Assembly: GCF_001421505.1 (NCBI RefSeq)
Contig: NZ_LMKL01000006.1
Coordinates: 124,001 to 188,000, forward strand
DNA: 64,000 nt
Origin: Sphingomonas sp. Leaf17
GTDB lineage: Bacteria; Pseudomonadota; Alphaproteobacteria; Sphingomonadales; Sphingomonadaceae
Reading direction: 5' to 3'
In this document: positions 9,055-16,742 of the stretch, in pieces
Position numbering within the stretch: the first letter of the stretch is position 1
Layout of the letters: the number at the start of each line of letters is the position of its first letter
Notes under the pieces: model-generated
What the model saw: only the letters and a program-made list of their open reading frames with translations
Told to the model about the DNA's origin: nothing
Databases searched by the model: none
Made by a program: the position numbers and the translations under genes

Positions 9055-10452
9055 GTGAGCGAAACGGAACTTCCAGAGGTCGAGGGCGAAACCCAGCTCG
9101 ATGAGGACGACCGGCTGAAGCCCGAGTTCGTCCGCGCGGTGCTGGACGCGGTCGAGGATGGCGATCCCGAAGGCGCACGCTCGCTGGTCGAACCGCTGCA
9201 CCCCGCCGACATCGCCGATCTGTTCGAGCTGACGCCCGCCGACCAGCGCGCGGGCCTGGCGCTGGCGATCACCGACCTGCTCGACGGCGACGTGTTCGCC
9301 GAGATGAACGATTACGTCCGCGAAACGCTGATCGACGCGCTGGAACCGCACGAGGTCGCCGACATCGCGTCGGAGCTGGACACCGACGACGCGGTCGCGA
9401 TCATCGAGGACATGGACGAGGACGAGCAGCGCGCGGTGCTGCGCGCGCTCGACCCCGACGATCGCGCGGCGATCGAGGAGGCACTGTCCTACCCCGAGGA
9501 GTCCGCCGGTCGTCTGATGCAGCGCGAGCTGATCGCGGTGCCCGAACACTGGACCGTCGGCGACGCGATCGACTTCCTGCGCGGGCATGAGGAACTGACG
9601 ACCGATTTCTGGGAAATCTTCATCGTCGACCCCGCGCACAAGCCGATCGGCACCTGCCAGCTGTCGTGGATGCTGCGCACCCCGCGCGGGATCGCGATGG
9701 CCGATGTGATGAAGCGCGAACAGACGCTGATCCCGGTCGACATGGACCAGGAGGAGGTTGCGCTCCGCTTCCAGAAATACGCGCTGATCTCGGCTGCGGT
9801 GGTCGACCAGGGCGGGCGGCTGGTCGGCATGATAACGGTCGACGACATCGTCCACATCATTTCCGAGGAAGCGGGCGAGGACATATTGCGCCTGTCGGGT
9901 GCCGGCGAAGGCGACATCAACGAACCGATCCGGCTGACGGTGCGCACCCGCCTGACCTGGCTGGTCGTCAATCTGGGCACTGCGATGCTGGCCGCGTCGG
10001 TCGTCGGCCTGTTTGAGGGCACGATCGCCAAGTTCGCATTGCTCTCCGCGCTGATGGGCATCGTGTCGGGCATGGGCGGCAACGCGGGGACGCAGACGCT
10101 GGCCGTGGTCGTGCGCGCGATGGCGACCAACCAGCTGACCAGTTCCAACACGCTGCGCATGATCGTGCGCGAGTTCCGCATCGCGGGCACCAACGGGCTG
10201 GTGCTGGGCACGCTGATCGGTATCGGCACGCTGCTGATCTATGGCAATCCGACGCTGAGCCTGGTGTTCGGGGCCGCGATCCTCATCAACAATCTGGTCG
10301 CGGGCACGGCCGGCGTGCTGGTGCCGGTGACGCTGGAGCGGTCGGGCGTCGACCCGGCGGTGTCGTCGGCGGTGTTCGTGACGATGATGACCGACTGCAT
10401 GGGGTTCTTCTCGTTCCTGGGGCTGGCGACGCTGGCTGGACTTAGTGGGTGA
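9055..10452 (+). CDS. mgtE: Magnesium transporter MgtE
   Basis: 465 aa. An acidic N-domain (about residues 20-145, with repeated LxxADIADL/EVADIASEL patterns) is followed by paired CBS domains (about 150-275) and five C-terminal hydrophobic helices containing the conserved GMGGNAGTQT pore-region motif. MgtE forms dimeric Mg2+-gated channels in the inner membrane; the N and CBS domains sense cytoplasmic Mg2+. A GTG at 9055 is chosen because GGGAGG lies about 7 nt before it; an ATG five codons upstream (9040) is the alternative. DUF1489 follows after 41 bp on the same strand. Confidence 0.92.
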   Translation: MSETELPEVEGETQLDEDDRLKPEFVRAVLDAVEDGDPEGARSLVEPLHPADIADLFELTPADQRAGLALAITDLLDGDVFAEMNDYVRETLIDALEPHEVADIASELDTDDAVAIIEDMDEDEQRAVLRALDPDDRAAIEEALSYPEESAGRLMQRELIAVPEHWTVGDAIDFLRGHEELTTDFWEIFIVDPAHKPIGTCQLSWMLRTPRGIAMADVMKREQTLIPVDMDQEEVALRFQKYALISAAVVDQGGRLVGMITVDDIVHIISEEAGEDILRLSGAGEGDINEPIRLTVRTRLTWLVVNLGTAMLAASVVGLFEGTIAKFALLSALMGIVSGMGGNAGTQTLAVVVRAMATNQLTSSNTLRMIVREFRIAGTNGLVLGTLIGIGTLLIYGNPTLSLVFGAAILINNLVAGTAGVLVPVTLERSGVDPAVSSAVFVTMMTDCMGFFSFLGLATLAGLSG

Positions 10453-10493
10453 CGGCCGGCCGGCTGACTTGATCCGGCACCGCCCGGCCCCAC

Positions 10494-10907
10494 ATGGACG
10501 CCGTGGCATTGCATCTGACCAAGGTCGCGTTCGGCGCGGAGAGCGTCGAGGCGCTGGCCGAGCGCCTGCGGGTGCGCGGCGAGGAAGGCCCGGTGTTCCT
10601 GACCACCCGCTACCTGCCCAAGCGGCATGCGGAGGTTGCGGGTCAGGGGTCGATGTACTGGATCCTGAAACACCAGCTGATCGCCCGTTCGCCGATCCTC
10701 GGCTTTGGCGAGGCGGAGGGCGGCCGGGTCGCCATTCACATCGACCCCAAGCTGGTGCTGGTGCAGGCACGACCCAAGCGGGCGCACCAGGGCTGGCGGT
10801 ATCTGGAGGATGCCGACGCGCCTGTCGATCTGGGCGGTGCCGCGAGCGGACTGGCGGACATGCCGCCCGCGCTGGTCGGCCGGCTGGCGGAACTGGCGCT
10901 GATCTGA
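10494..10907 (+). CDS. DUF1489 family protein
   Basis: 137 aa, the usual length for this alphaproteobacterial family of unknown function. Recognisable features are the opening ALHLTKVAFG, the central GSMYWILKH, and QGWRYLEDADAPVDLG toward the C-terminus. It is cytoplasmic, with no signal or membrane segment. It lies just downstream of mgtE, which may be its promoter source. No catalytic motif is evident and no function is assigned. Confidence 0.8.
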   Translation: MDAVALHLTKVAFGAESVEALAERLRVRGEEGPVFLTTRYLPKRHAEVAGQGSMYWILKHQLIARSPILGFGEAEGGRVAIHIDPKLVLVQARPKRAHQGWRYLEDADAPVDLGGAASGLADMPPALVGRLAELALI

Positions 10908-10997
10908 ACCGCCCCGGGCACCATGCCCGGGATACGACCGATTTTTAAGACTTCGCGGTTAGGTCGGCGTCGTGTTCCGTTGTCCGCGCGAGATCGT

Positions 10998-12125
10998 ATG
11001 CCACAGATTATTGATCTGACGACGCTCGTCCTGTTCGGCGTGCTGATGAACTTCTCGCTGTGCGTCGCCCTTGCGCTGGCGTGGGGCGGCCGGCGCGACG
11101 ACATCCATTTCCTGTACTGGTCGGCCAGCGTCGGGTGGAACGCGATCAACTTCGTCCTGATGTGCCAGGACACGCTGGTGACGGCGGCGATCGGGCGACC
11201 GGCCTATTTTTCCGTCACCGGTCTCGCCATCATCCTGCTGTGGGTCGGCATCCGCCGTTTCGATGATCGGCCCGTGCGGATCTGGATACCCGCTGCGATG
11301 TTCGTCGCACCCGGCATCATGCTGACGATCGGCGACGCCATCGACCCGACGGTGGGAAGGGTGGCGAGCGACCTGGCATGGCTGGCCCTGGTCGGCGTGG
11401 CCGCGTTCGCCGTGCTGAAGGGATGTGACGGCAGCATCGCCCGGCGGCTGGCGGGGTGGGCCATCGCGGGCAGCATCCCGTGCTATTTCAGCGGCTATCT
11501 GCTGCCGAACGTGGTCCCCGGCGGTCTTCTGGCGGAGACGTTCTCGCTGCTGCCCTATGCCGGTGACCCGGTGCTGACCGTCCTGACCTTCTTCGGCCTG
11601 ATGGTCACCGCCAACGATCGCCATCGCCTTGAATTGCAGAGGCTGAGTTTCACCGATCCCCTGACCGACGCGGTCAATCGGCGCGGACTGATCGCGCGCG
11701 GCGATGAATCGCTGGCGAACCCCGCGGGTGCGGTTGCGGTGCTGCTGGTCGATCTCGACCACTTCAAGGCGATCAACGACCGCCACGGCCATTCCGCCGG
11801 CGATGCCGTGCTGGTCGACTTCGTCCGCCGCAGTCGGGCGCAACTGACCGATCGGCGTGATTTCGTGGCGCGGTATGGCGGGGAGGAGTTTGCGGTCGTG
11901 CTGGCCCGATCGACGCCGGCGGACGCGCTCCGCACGGCGGAATCGCTGCGCCGCCAGATCGAGGCGCTGCCGTCCCGGTGGAAGGACGACGCAATTCCGT
12001 TCACCATCAGTGTCGGCATCGCCCATGCGCGGGACGGCGACACGGCCATCCTTGATGTGATCGAGCGCGCCGATGCGGCGCTGTATCTGGCCAAGAACGG
12101 CGGGCGCAACAGGATCGCGGCCTGA
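10998..12125 (+). CDS. Membrane-anchored diguanylate cyclase (GGDEF)
   Basis: 375 aa. Six to seven hydrophobic helices occupy about residues 5-205, followed by a GGDEF domain with DPLTDAVNRRG, the metal-binding LLVDLDHFKAIND and the active-site loop RYGGEEF. The intact GGEEF implies cyclic di-GMP synthesis from GTP. The position of the RxxD inhibitory site reads DRRD, so product inhibition may be absent. The ATG at 10998 avoids a basic upstream extension from 10923. The N-terminal membrane sensor does not match a family I can name with confidence. It stands alone, between DUF1489 and a flavoprotein. Confidence 0.85.
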   Translation: MPQIIDLTTLVLFGVLMNFSLCVALALAWGGRRDDIHFLYWSASVGWNAINFVLMCQDTLVTAAIGRPAYFSVTGLAIILLWVGIRRFDDRPVRIWIPAAMFVAPGIMLTIGDAIDPTVGRVASDLAWLALVGVAAFAVLKGCDGSIARRLAGWAIAGSIPCYFSGYLLPNVVPGGLLAETFSLLPYAGDPVLTVLTFFGLMVTANDRHRLELQRLSFTDPLTDAVNRRGLIARGDESLANPAGAVAVLLVDLDHFKAINDRHGHSAGDAVLVDFVRRSRAQLTDRRDFVARYGGEEFAVVLARSTPADALRTAESLRRQIEALPSRWKDDAIPFTISVGIAHARDGDTAILDVIERADAALYLAKNGGRNRIAA

Positions 12126-12194
12126 TCCGTCGATCGCAGACGGACGACCACGCCGGGTTTGCGCCGCCCCCCGTGCGTGGCATGGGGCGGCCCC

Positions 12195-13373
12195 ATGACC
12201 AACATCACGCATGACGCGATCATTCTGGGGGCCGGCGCGGCGGGGATGATGGCCGCCGCCGTCGCCGGCCAGCGCGGGCGGCGCATCGCGCTGGTCGATC
12301 ACGCCGATGCGCCGGGCAAGAAGATCCTGATTTCGGGCGGCGGGCGCTGCAACTTCACCAACATCCACACAGCACCCGACCGATACCTGTCGGCCAACCC
12401 GCATTTCGCCAAATCCGCGCTGGGCCGCTACACCGCGCAGGATTTCATCGACCTGGTCGACCGGCATGGCATCGCCTGGCACGAAAAGACGCTGGGGCAG
12501 TTGTTCTGCGACGGGTCGGCCAGGCAGATCGTGGCGATGCTGGTCGCCGAATGTCCGCCCGACCGGGTCGACTGGCTGCTGGGCAGCCCGGTCGGCGCGA
12601 TCGACCATGCCGACGGGCTGTACCGGGTGACGGTCGGCAACCGCACGCTGGTCGCGCCCGCACTGGTGCTGGCGACCGGCGGCCCCGCCATTCCGCAGAT
12701 GGGCGCGACCGGCTTCGCGTTCGACGTGGCGCGCCGCTTCGGGCTGAAAGTCGTCGAGCCGCGCCCGGCACTGGTTCCGCTGACGCTGGGCGGCGAGCAG
12801 ACGCTGTTCCGGTCGCTGTCGGGCGTCGCCGCGCCGGTTGCCGCGCGCTGTGGCAAGGTGGCGTTTCGCGAGGCGGCGCTGTTCACGCACCGGGGCCTGT
12901 CCGGCCCGGCGATTTTGCAGGTGTCGTCCTATTGGCGGCACGGCCAGCCGATCGGCATCGACTTCGTGCCAGCCCACGCGCCCGACTGGCTGGTGCAGGA
13001 AAAGCGGGTACGACCGCGCGCCGGCATCCGGTCGGTGCTGGGCGGCGCCCTGCCCGCCCGGCTGGCCGAGGTGCTGTCCGAGCGGCTTGCGCTGACCGGC
13101 GAGTTGGCGAACCTGCCCGACAAGGCGCTGGCGGCGGCGGGCGCGCAGCTGGCCGACTGGCCGTTCACGCCGTCGGGCACCGAAGGCTTCGCCAAGGCCG
13201 AGGTGACGGCAGGCGGCATCGCCGTCGACGGCCTGTCGTCACGGACGATGGAGGCGCGCAAGATGCCGGGCCTGTACGCGCTGGGCGAGGCGGTCGACGT
13301 CACCGGCTGGCTGGGCGGGTATAATTTCCAGTGGGCGTGGGCGAGCGGCTGGGCGGCGGGACAGGCGTTGTAG
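12195..13373 (+). CDS. BaiN/HI0933-family FAD-dependent oxidoreductase
   Basis: 392 aa. The N-terminal dinucleotide-binding motif ILGAGAAGMMAA, then GKKILISGGGRCNFTN and the C-terminal GGYNFQWAWASG, are signatures of the HI0933-like (YhiN, BaiN, RdsA) flavoproteins. They bind FAD; physiological substrates of most members are unknown. Start ATG 12195 is chosen because it precedes the beta-alpha-beta fold by the usual 10 residues. The gene is monocistronic, bounded by the GGDEF gene upstream and a REP-like dyad downstream. Confidence 0.88.
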   Translation: MTNITHDAIILGAGAAGMMAAAVAGQRGRRIALVDHADAPGKKILISGGGRCNFTNIHTAPDRYLSANPHFAKSALGRYTAQDFIDLVDRHGIAWHEKTLGQLFCDGSARQIVAMLVAECPPDRVDWLLGSPVGAIDHADGLYRVTVGNRTLVAPALVLATGGPAIPQMGATGFAFDVARRFGLKVVEPRPALVPLTLGGEQTLFRSLSGVAAPVAARCGKVAFREAALFTHRGLSGPAILQVSSYWRHGQPIGIDFVPAHAPDWLVQEKRVRPRAGIRSVLGGALPARLAEVLSERLALTGELANLPDKALAAAGAQLADWPFTPSGTEGFAKAEVTAGGIAVDGLSSRTMEARKMPGLYALGEAVDVTGWLGGYNFQWAWASGWAAGQAL

Positions 13374-13398
13374 GGCAGCAACCCGACACGCCGCATTC

Positions 13399-13476
13399 CC
13401 GTCATCACGAGCGCAGCGAAGCAATCCAGAGTCTCGCGTAACGCCCTGGGTTGCTTCGCTACGCTCGCAATGACGG
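13399..13476. repeat. REP-like long inverted repeat (31-bp arms)
   Basis: The left arm 13399-13429 (begins CCGTCATCACGAGCG) and right arm 13446-13476 (ends CGCTCGCAATGACGG) are reverse complements at about 27 of 31 positions, with a 16-bp loop. It lies between convergent genes. The CCGTCATTGC core recurs at 61959-61991, so this is an interspersed intergenic family. Confidence 0.75.
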
Positions 13477-13487
13477 ATTATGGAGGA

Positions 13488-14789
13488 TCACACAGCCCAC
13501 GCCGCCACGTCCGGCTCCGCGCCGATCAGCGCCAGGCCGTGTGCGATCGAGGTCAGTTCGCCGCCGCTGGCGATCCGGTCTTCGCCGAAGCGGGCGGTGA
13601 AGATCGCGCGGACCGCCGGGGTGAGCGAGGTGCCGCCGGTCAGGAACACCCGGTCGATGGCACCATCGGCCACGCCCGCCGCCGTCAGCGCGGTGTCGAC
13701 GGTGGCGGCGATGCGCGCGACGTCATCGGCGATCCAGCCTTCGAACTCGGCGCGGGTCACGTCGGCCTCGATCGTCAGGTCGGCCCCGGCGAAGTGGAAA
13801 TGCGCGGCGTCGTCGGCGGACAGCGCCCGCTTCAATTCGCCGACCGCCGCGTAGAGCGGATAGCCCAGTTCCTGGTCGATCACCGCGATCATCCGTTCGA
13901 TCGCCGCCGGATCCAGCGCGGCGCGCGCCAGCTTGTCGAGCTCGGCCAGCGTCCGCCGGTTGCGCATCAGCGCAAGGCGCGACCAGTCGGCGAAGTCGGC
14001 GAAATAGCTGCGCGGAATCTCCAGCTCCTTGCCGAACGAGCGGTACAGCCCGCCCTTGCCCAGCATCGGCAGGACCAGCCGGTCGACGATGCGGTAGTCG
14101 AACCGGTCGCCGGCGATGCCGATACCGGCATGGCCCAGCGGCACGCAGCGGGTGGCCGCGCCCGGCTCTGCCACCCGTACCACCGAGAAATCGCTGGTGC
14201 CGCCACCGAAATCGGCGACCAGAATCGTCGCCGGCGCATCCAGCCGCGACGCATAGCTGAAAGCCGCGCCAAGCGGCTCGTAGACGTAATGGATTTCCGC
14301 GCCCACGCCCGCAAACATCAGGTCGTACCGCCGGCGGGCAAGGTCGGGATCGGGACGCGACCCGGCATATTCAACCGGGCGGCCGACGATGATCCGCGAC
14401 GGGGCCGGCGTCATCGCGCTGCCGCTGCGCGCGCGCAACTTGTCGAGGAACATCCGCCCCAGTTCCTCGAACCGGTAACGCTTGTCGAAGATCGAGGCGT
14501 GCTCGAACGTGGCGCTGGCCGCGACCGACTTGAACGACTGGATGAAGCGGCTGTCCTGAGGATAGGCGAGATATTCGGCGATGCCCCACGGTCCGGCATC
14601 GACCGCAAGGCCGCCCTTCACCGCATCGTCCTGCCAGAAGCACAGGGCGGAGCGGAACACGGTATCCACGCCCTCCGGCGCGTCGAACGCCACCATCTGC
14701 GGCACGCCGCCCGCGTCCAGCCGGGCGACGACGCTGTTGGTGGTGCCGAAATCAAGGCCCAGAACCGGGCCGTCTGCGATGCTGGTCAT
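13488..14789 (-). CDS. Hsp70-like ATPase, YegD type
   Basis: 433 aa containing only the actin-like ATPase fold of Hsp70. Phosphate motif 1 is GLDFGTTNSVVA near residues 10-21, phosphate 2 is VADFGGGTSDFSVV, and the adenosine motif is FLTGGTSLTPAVR. There is no C-terminal substrate-binding domain, which distinguishes it from DnaK and matches the YegD-like group of unknown clients. The ATG at 14789 begins directly before the first motif. Its neighbours are unrelated (shikimate dehydrogenase-like upstream, 92 bp away). Confidence 0.85.
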   Translation of the reverse strand: MTSIADGPVLGLDFGTTNSVVARLDAGGVPQMVAFDAPEGVDTVFRSALCFWQDDAVKGGLAVDAGPWGIAEYLAYPQDSRFIQSFKSVAASATFEHASIFDKRYRFEELGRMFLDKLRARSGSAMTPAPSRIIVGRPVEYAGSRPDPDLARRRYDLMFAGVGAEIHYVYEPLGAAFSYASRLDAPATILVADFGGGTSDFSVVRVAEPGAATRCVPLGHAGIGIAGDRFDYRIVDRLVLPMLGKGGLYRSFGKELEIPRSYFADFADWSRLALMRNRRTLAELDKLARAALDPAAIERMIAVIDQELGYPLYAAVGELKRALSADDAAHFHFAGADLTIEADVTRAEFEGWIADDVARIAATVDTALTAAGVADGAIDRVFLTGGTSLTPAVRAIFTARFGEDRIASGGELTSIAHGLALIGAEPDVAAWAV

Positions 14790-14881
14790 GGTCGTTGGCC
14801 TTATCGGAGACGTCGGGCCGGGCTATGCGCAGGCCCCGCCCCCGGCGCAAGGGCCAGACGCCGATGACAGCCGGCGGAACT

Positions 14882-15697
14882 TCAGCCCCGCGCGAAGGCG
14901 GCGGCGTCGGCCACCTGGGCCTTGGTCGGGGTCACGCCGGTGTAGAGGACGAACTGCGCCAGCGCCTGCAACGTCGCGACCTGTTCGCCGGTGACGACCG
15001 GCTTGCCGGCCGCGCGCGCCGCGATCAGGAACGGCGTTTCGGCCGGGATCGCCACGACATCGAACGCGGTGGCGCAGGCGGCGATCGCCTCGGGCGGGAA
15101 CGCGAGCGCGTCTGCATCGGCTCCGGCCATGCCGATCGGGGTGACGTTGACCAGCAATGGCGCGGTCAGCCCGGCCACGTCCGCCGCCCAGTCATACCCG
15201 TACAGCCCGGCGAGCGCGCGACCGGCTCCCTCGTTGCGCGCGACGATGGTGCCGGTCGCGAAGCCGGAATCGCGCAGGGCGGCCGCCACCGCCTTGGCCA
15301 TGCCACCCGATCCGCGCAGGATGAACGGCGCGGCACGGTCGGCGTCGCTCGCCGCCAGCAGGTCGCGGACCGCGCTGTAATCGGTATTGTGGCCGGTCAG
15401 GACGCCGTCGTCGTTGACGATGGTGTTGACGCTGTCGATCGCCGCCGCCGACGGATCGAGTCCGTCGAGCAACGGGATCACCGCTTCCTTGAACGGCATC
15501 GAGATCGCGCAGCCGCGAATCCCCAGCGCGCGGATGCCACCGATCGCGGCGGTCAGGTCGGTGGTGGTGAACGCCTTGTAGACATAATCGAGTCCCAGCA
15601 GCTCGTAGAGCCGGTTGTGGAACCGCGACCCGAAATTGCCGGGGCGCGCAGCCAGCGACATGCACAGCCGGGTGTCGCGACCGATCGGAGGTTTCAT
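14882..15697 (-). CDS. Shikimate dehydrogenase-like protein (HI0607 type)
   Basis: 271 aa. The fold of AroE is visible: a substrate domain with AISMPFKEAV, then SVNTIVNDDG and GHNTDYSAV, and a nucleotide-binding segment FILRGSGGMAKAV. SMPFKE in place of the NVTxPxK of canonical AroE marks the HI0607/SdhL subgroup, whose members reduce shikimate poorly and have unclear roles. The Asp of NTD and the Lys of PFK, both catalytic in AroE, are kept. A separate true aroE is expected elsewhere. The start at 15697 faces a 369-bp region holding the promoter of the polysaccharide genes. Confidence 0.8.
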   Translation of the reverse strand: MKPPIGRDTRLCMSLAARPGNFGSRFHNRLYELLGLDYVYKAFTTTDLTAAIGGIRALGIRGCAISMPFKEAVIPLLDGLDPSAAAIDSVNTIVNDDGVLTGHNTDYSAVRDLLAASDADRAAPFILRGSGGMAKAVAAALRDSGFATGTIVARNEGAGRALAGLYGYDWAADVAGLTAPLLVNVTPIGMAGADADALAFPPEAIAACATAFDVVAIPAETPFLIAARAAGKPVVTGEQVATLQALAQFVLYTGVTPTKAQVADAAAFARG

Positions 15698-15767
15698 GCG
15701 GGGTCTTTCGCCATCAGAGGACTATCCTGCCCCCTGTACCGGCTTTGACGACGGGCGACCAACCCCG

Positions 15768-15806
15768 TTGACGCTGACGCAGGCCCGCGCCACGATAGCG
15801 CTAACA
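15768..15806 (+). promoter_or_regulatory. Candidate promoter with LacI-type operator
   Basis: TTGACG at 15768-15773 is spaced 17 nt from a weak -10 (CACGAT, 15791-15796). Overlapping the -10 is CGATAGCGCTAACA (15793-15806), whose TAGCGCTA core is palindromic and whose right half matches TGTTAGCGCTAACA-like LacI-family operators. A related dyad precedes the sugar porter at 22071. It would control the fossil, CBM-like and GH9 genes downstream. Confidence 0.4.
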
Positions 15807-15862
15807 GGCAACCGGAACAACGACAGGGGCAGCCCTGCATGACCGGCGGGAGAGCGGGGGGC

Positions 15863-15995
15863 ATGGAGGACTGGACGCGACGCAAGGGGCTGACGCTGGC
15901 CGCGCGTCACCGCGACCGGTCTGGCCGCGCCGACCGGCCACGCCGCCGCCCCTGCCCCGATGACGCGCGGTTCCGGGCCGAAGCCGGTGCGCTGA
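15863..15995 (+). pseudogene. Fossil N-terminus of a Tat-exported protein
   Basis: From ATG 15863 the sequence reads MEDWTRRKGLTLAA, a twin-arginine signal start. The continuation VTATGLAAPTGHAAAPAP, a typical signal peptide h- and c-region, lies one frame over (from about 15906) and runs into TGA at 15993-15995. The body of the protein is missing. I infer a frameshifted and truncated exported protein, perhaps an enzyme of the adjacent polysaccharide locus. A sequencing error could explain the shift but not the missing body. Confidence 0.45.
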
Positions 15996-16066
15996 CCGCC
16001 GCCGCGCGGCCTGATCCGACACGGTTTTCAACAAGGCCGCCGTCAGCGCGGTCGAAAAGGGAGAGC

Positions 16067-16681
16067 ATGATGAGGAATATTGCACGCATCGCCGCCGGAT
16101 TCGTCCTGCTGGCGTCGCCCCCCGCCCTGGCGCAGACGGCCCCTCCTGCGCCCGCGCCCGCCAAACCGGCGGCGGCCGCGCCCGACATCCTGCAAAAGGC
16201 GATCAACGTGCCCGGCGCGAACTGGTCCTTCTACGGCGCGACCCAGACCAGCAAGGCGGTGAAGTCGGACGGTGTCCCCGGTGGACAGGCGGTCCGGGTG
16301 ACCGTGAAGGAAAAGGGCGCGAACGCCTGGGACGTCGGTGGATCGTCGCCGGTCCAGAAGGGCATCGCCGCCGGGGATACGATCCTGGTCGCGGTGTACC
16401 TGCGCGCGCCGATGCTGAAGGACGGCGAGACGACGCCGATCGCCTTCCTCGGCGCGACCGATTCGGTCGAACCCTATGCGCCGATCGCCAACACGTCGGT
16501 CGACATCGGCAACCAGTGGAAACTATATTATGCCTCGGGCAAGGCCCCGAAGGTCTTTGCGCCGGGCACCGCGCGCGTGACGCTGCACCTTGCCGCGGCG
16601 AAACACGTCGTTGATCTCGGCCCCGTCTTCGTCCTCGATTTCGGGCAAGGCCATGACCCCGCCAAGCTGCCGAAGAACTGA
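16067..16681 (+). CDS. Secreted carbohydrate-binding-module-like protein
   Basis: 204 aa. A signal peptide (MMRNIARIAAGFVLLASPPALAQ, cleavage after ALAQ) is followed by a Pro/Ala linker and one beta-sandwich-like domain of about 155 residues. The pattern, with a WSFYGATQTSKAV opening and QWKLYYASGKAPKVFAPGTA near the end, resembles family 4/9 carbohydrate-binding modules that present aromatics to glucans. AGGGAGAG lies just upstream of ATG 16067; a second ATG follows immediately. The GH9 endoglucanase starts 61 bp downstream on the same strand, so it probably assists glucan binding in the periplasm or outside. The family call is by pattern and could be wrong. Confidence 0.6.
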   Translation: MMRNIARIAAGFVLLASPPALAQTAPPAPAPAKPAAAAPDILQKAINVPGANWSFYGATQTSKAVKSDGVPGGQAVRVTVKEKGANAWDVGGSSPVQKGIAAGDTILVAVYLRAPMLKDGETTPIAFLGATDSVEPYAPIANTSVDIGNQWKLYYASGKAPKVFAPGTARVTLHLAAAKHVVDLGPVFVLDFGQGHDPAKLPKN

Positions 16682-16742
16682 CCGACCGGGCCGTCCCTCG
16701 CGGCCCGATCCGACCCTGTCCCGCCACGTTGCCGGAGTGACC

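Larger units (their letters stand above)
15698..16066. other. 369-bp gap with operator-like dyad and gene fossil
   Basis: No intact gene is seen here. The stretch holds divergent promoter DNA for the gene ending at 14882 and the operon starting at 16067, a TAGCGCTA dyad near 15797-15804, and a broken Tat signal peptide coding segment at 15863-15995. The frame of the CBM-like gene stays open back to 15839, but in Arg-rich low-quality sequence. AAGGGAGAG at about 16057-16065 supplies the ribosome binding site of the next gene. Confidence 0.6.
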
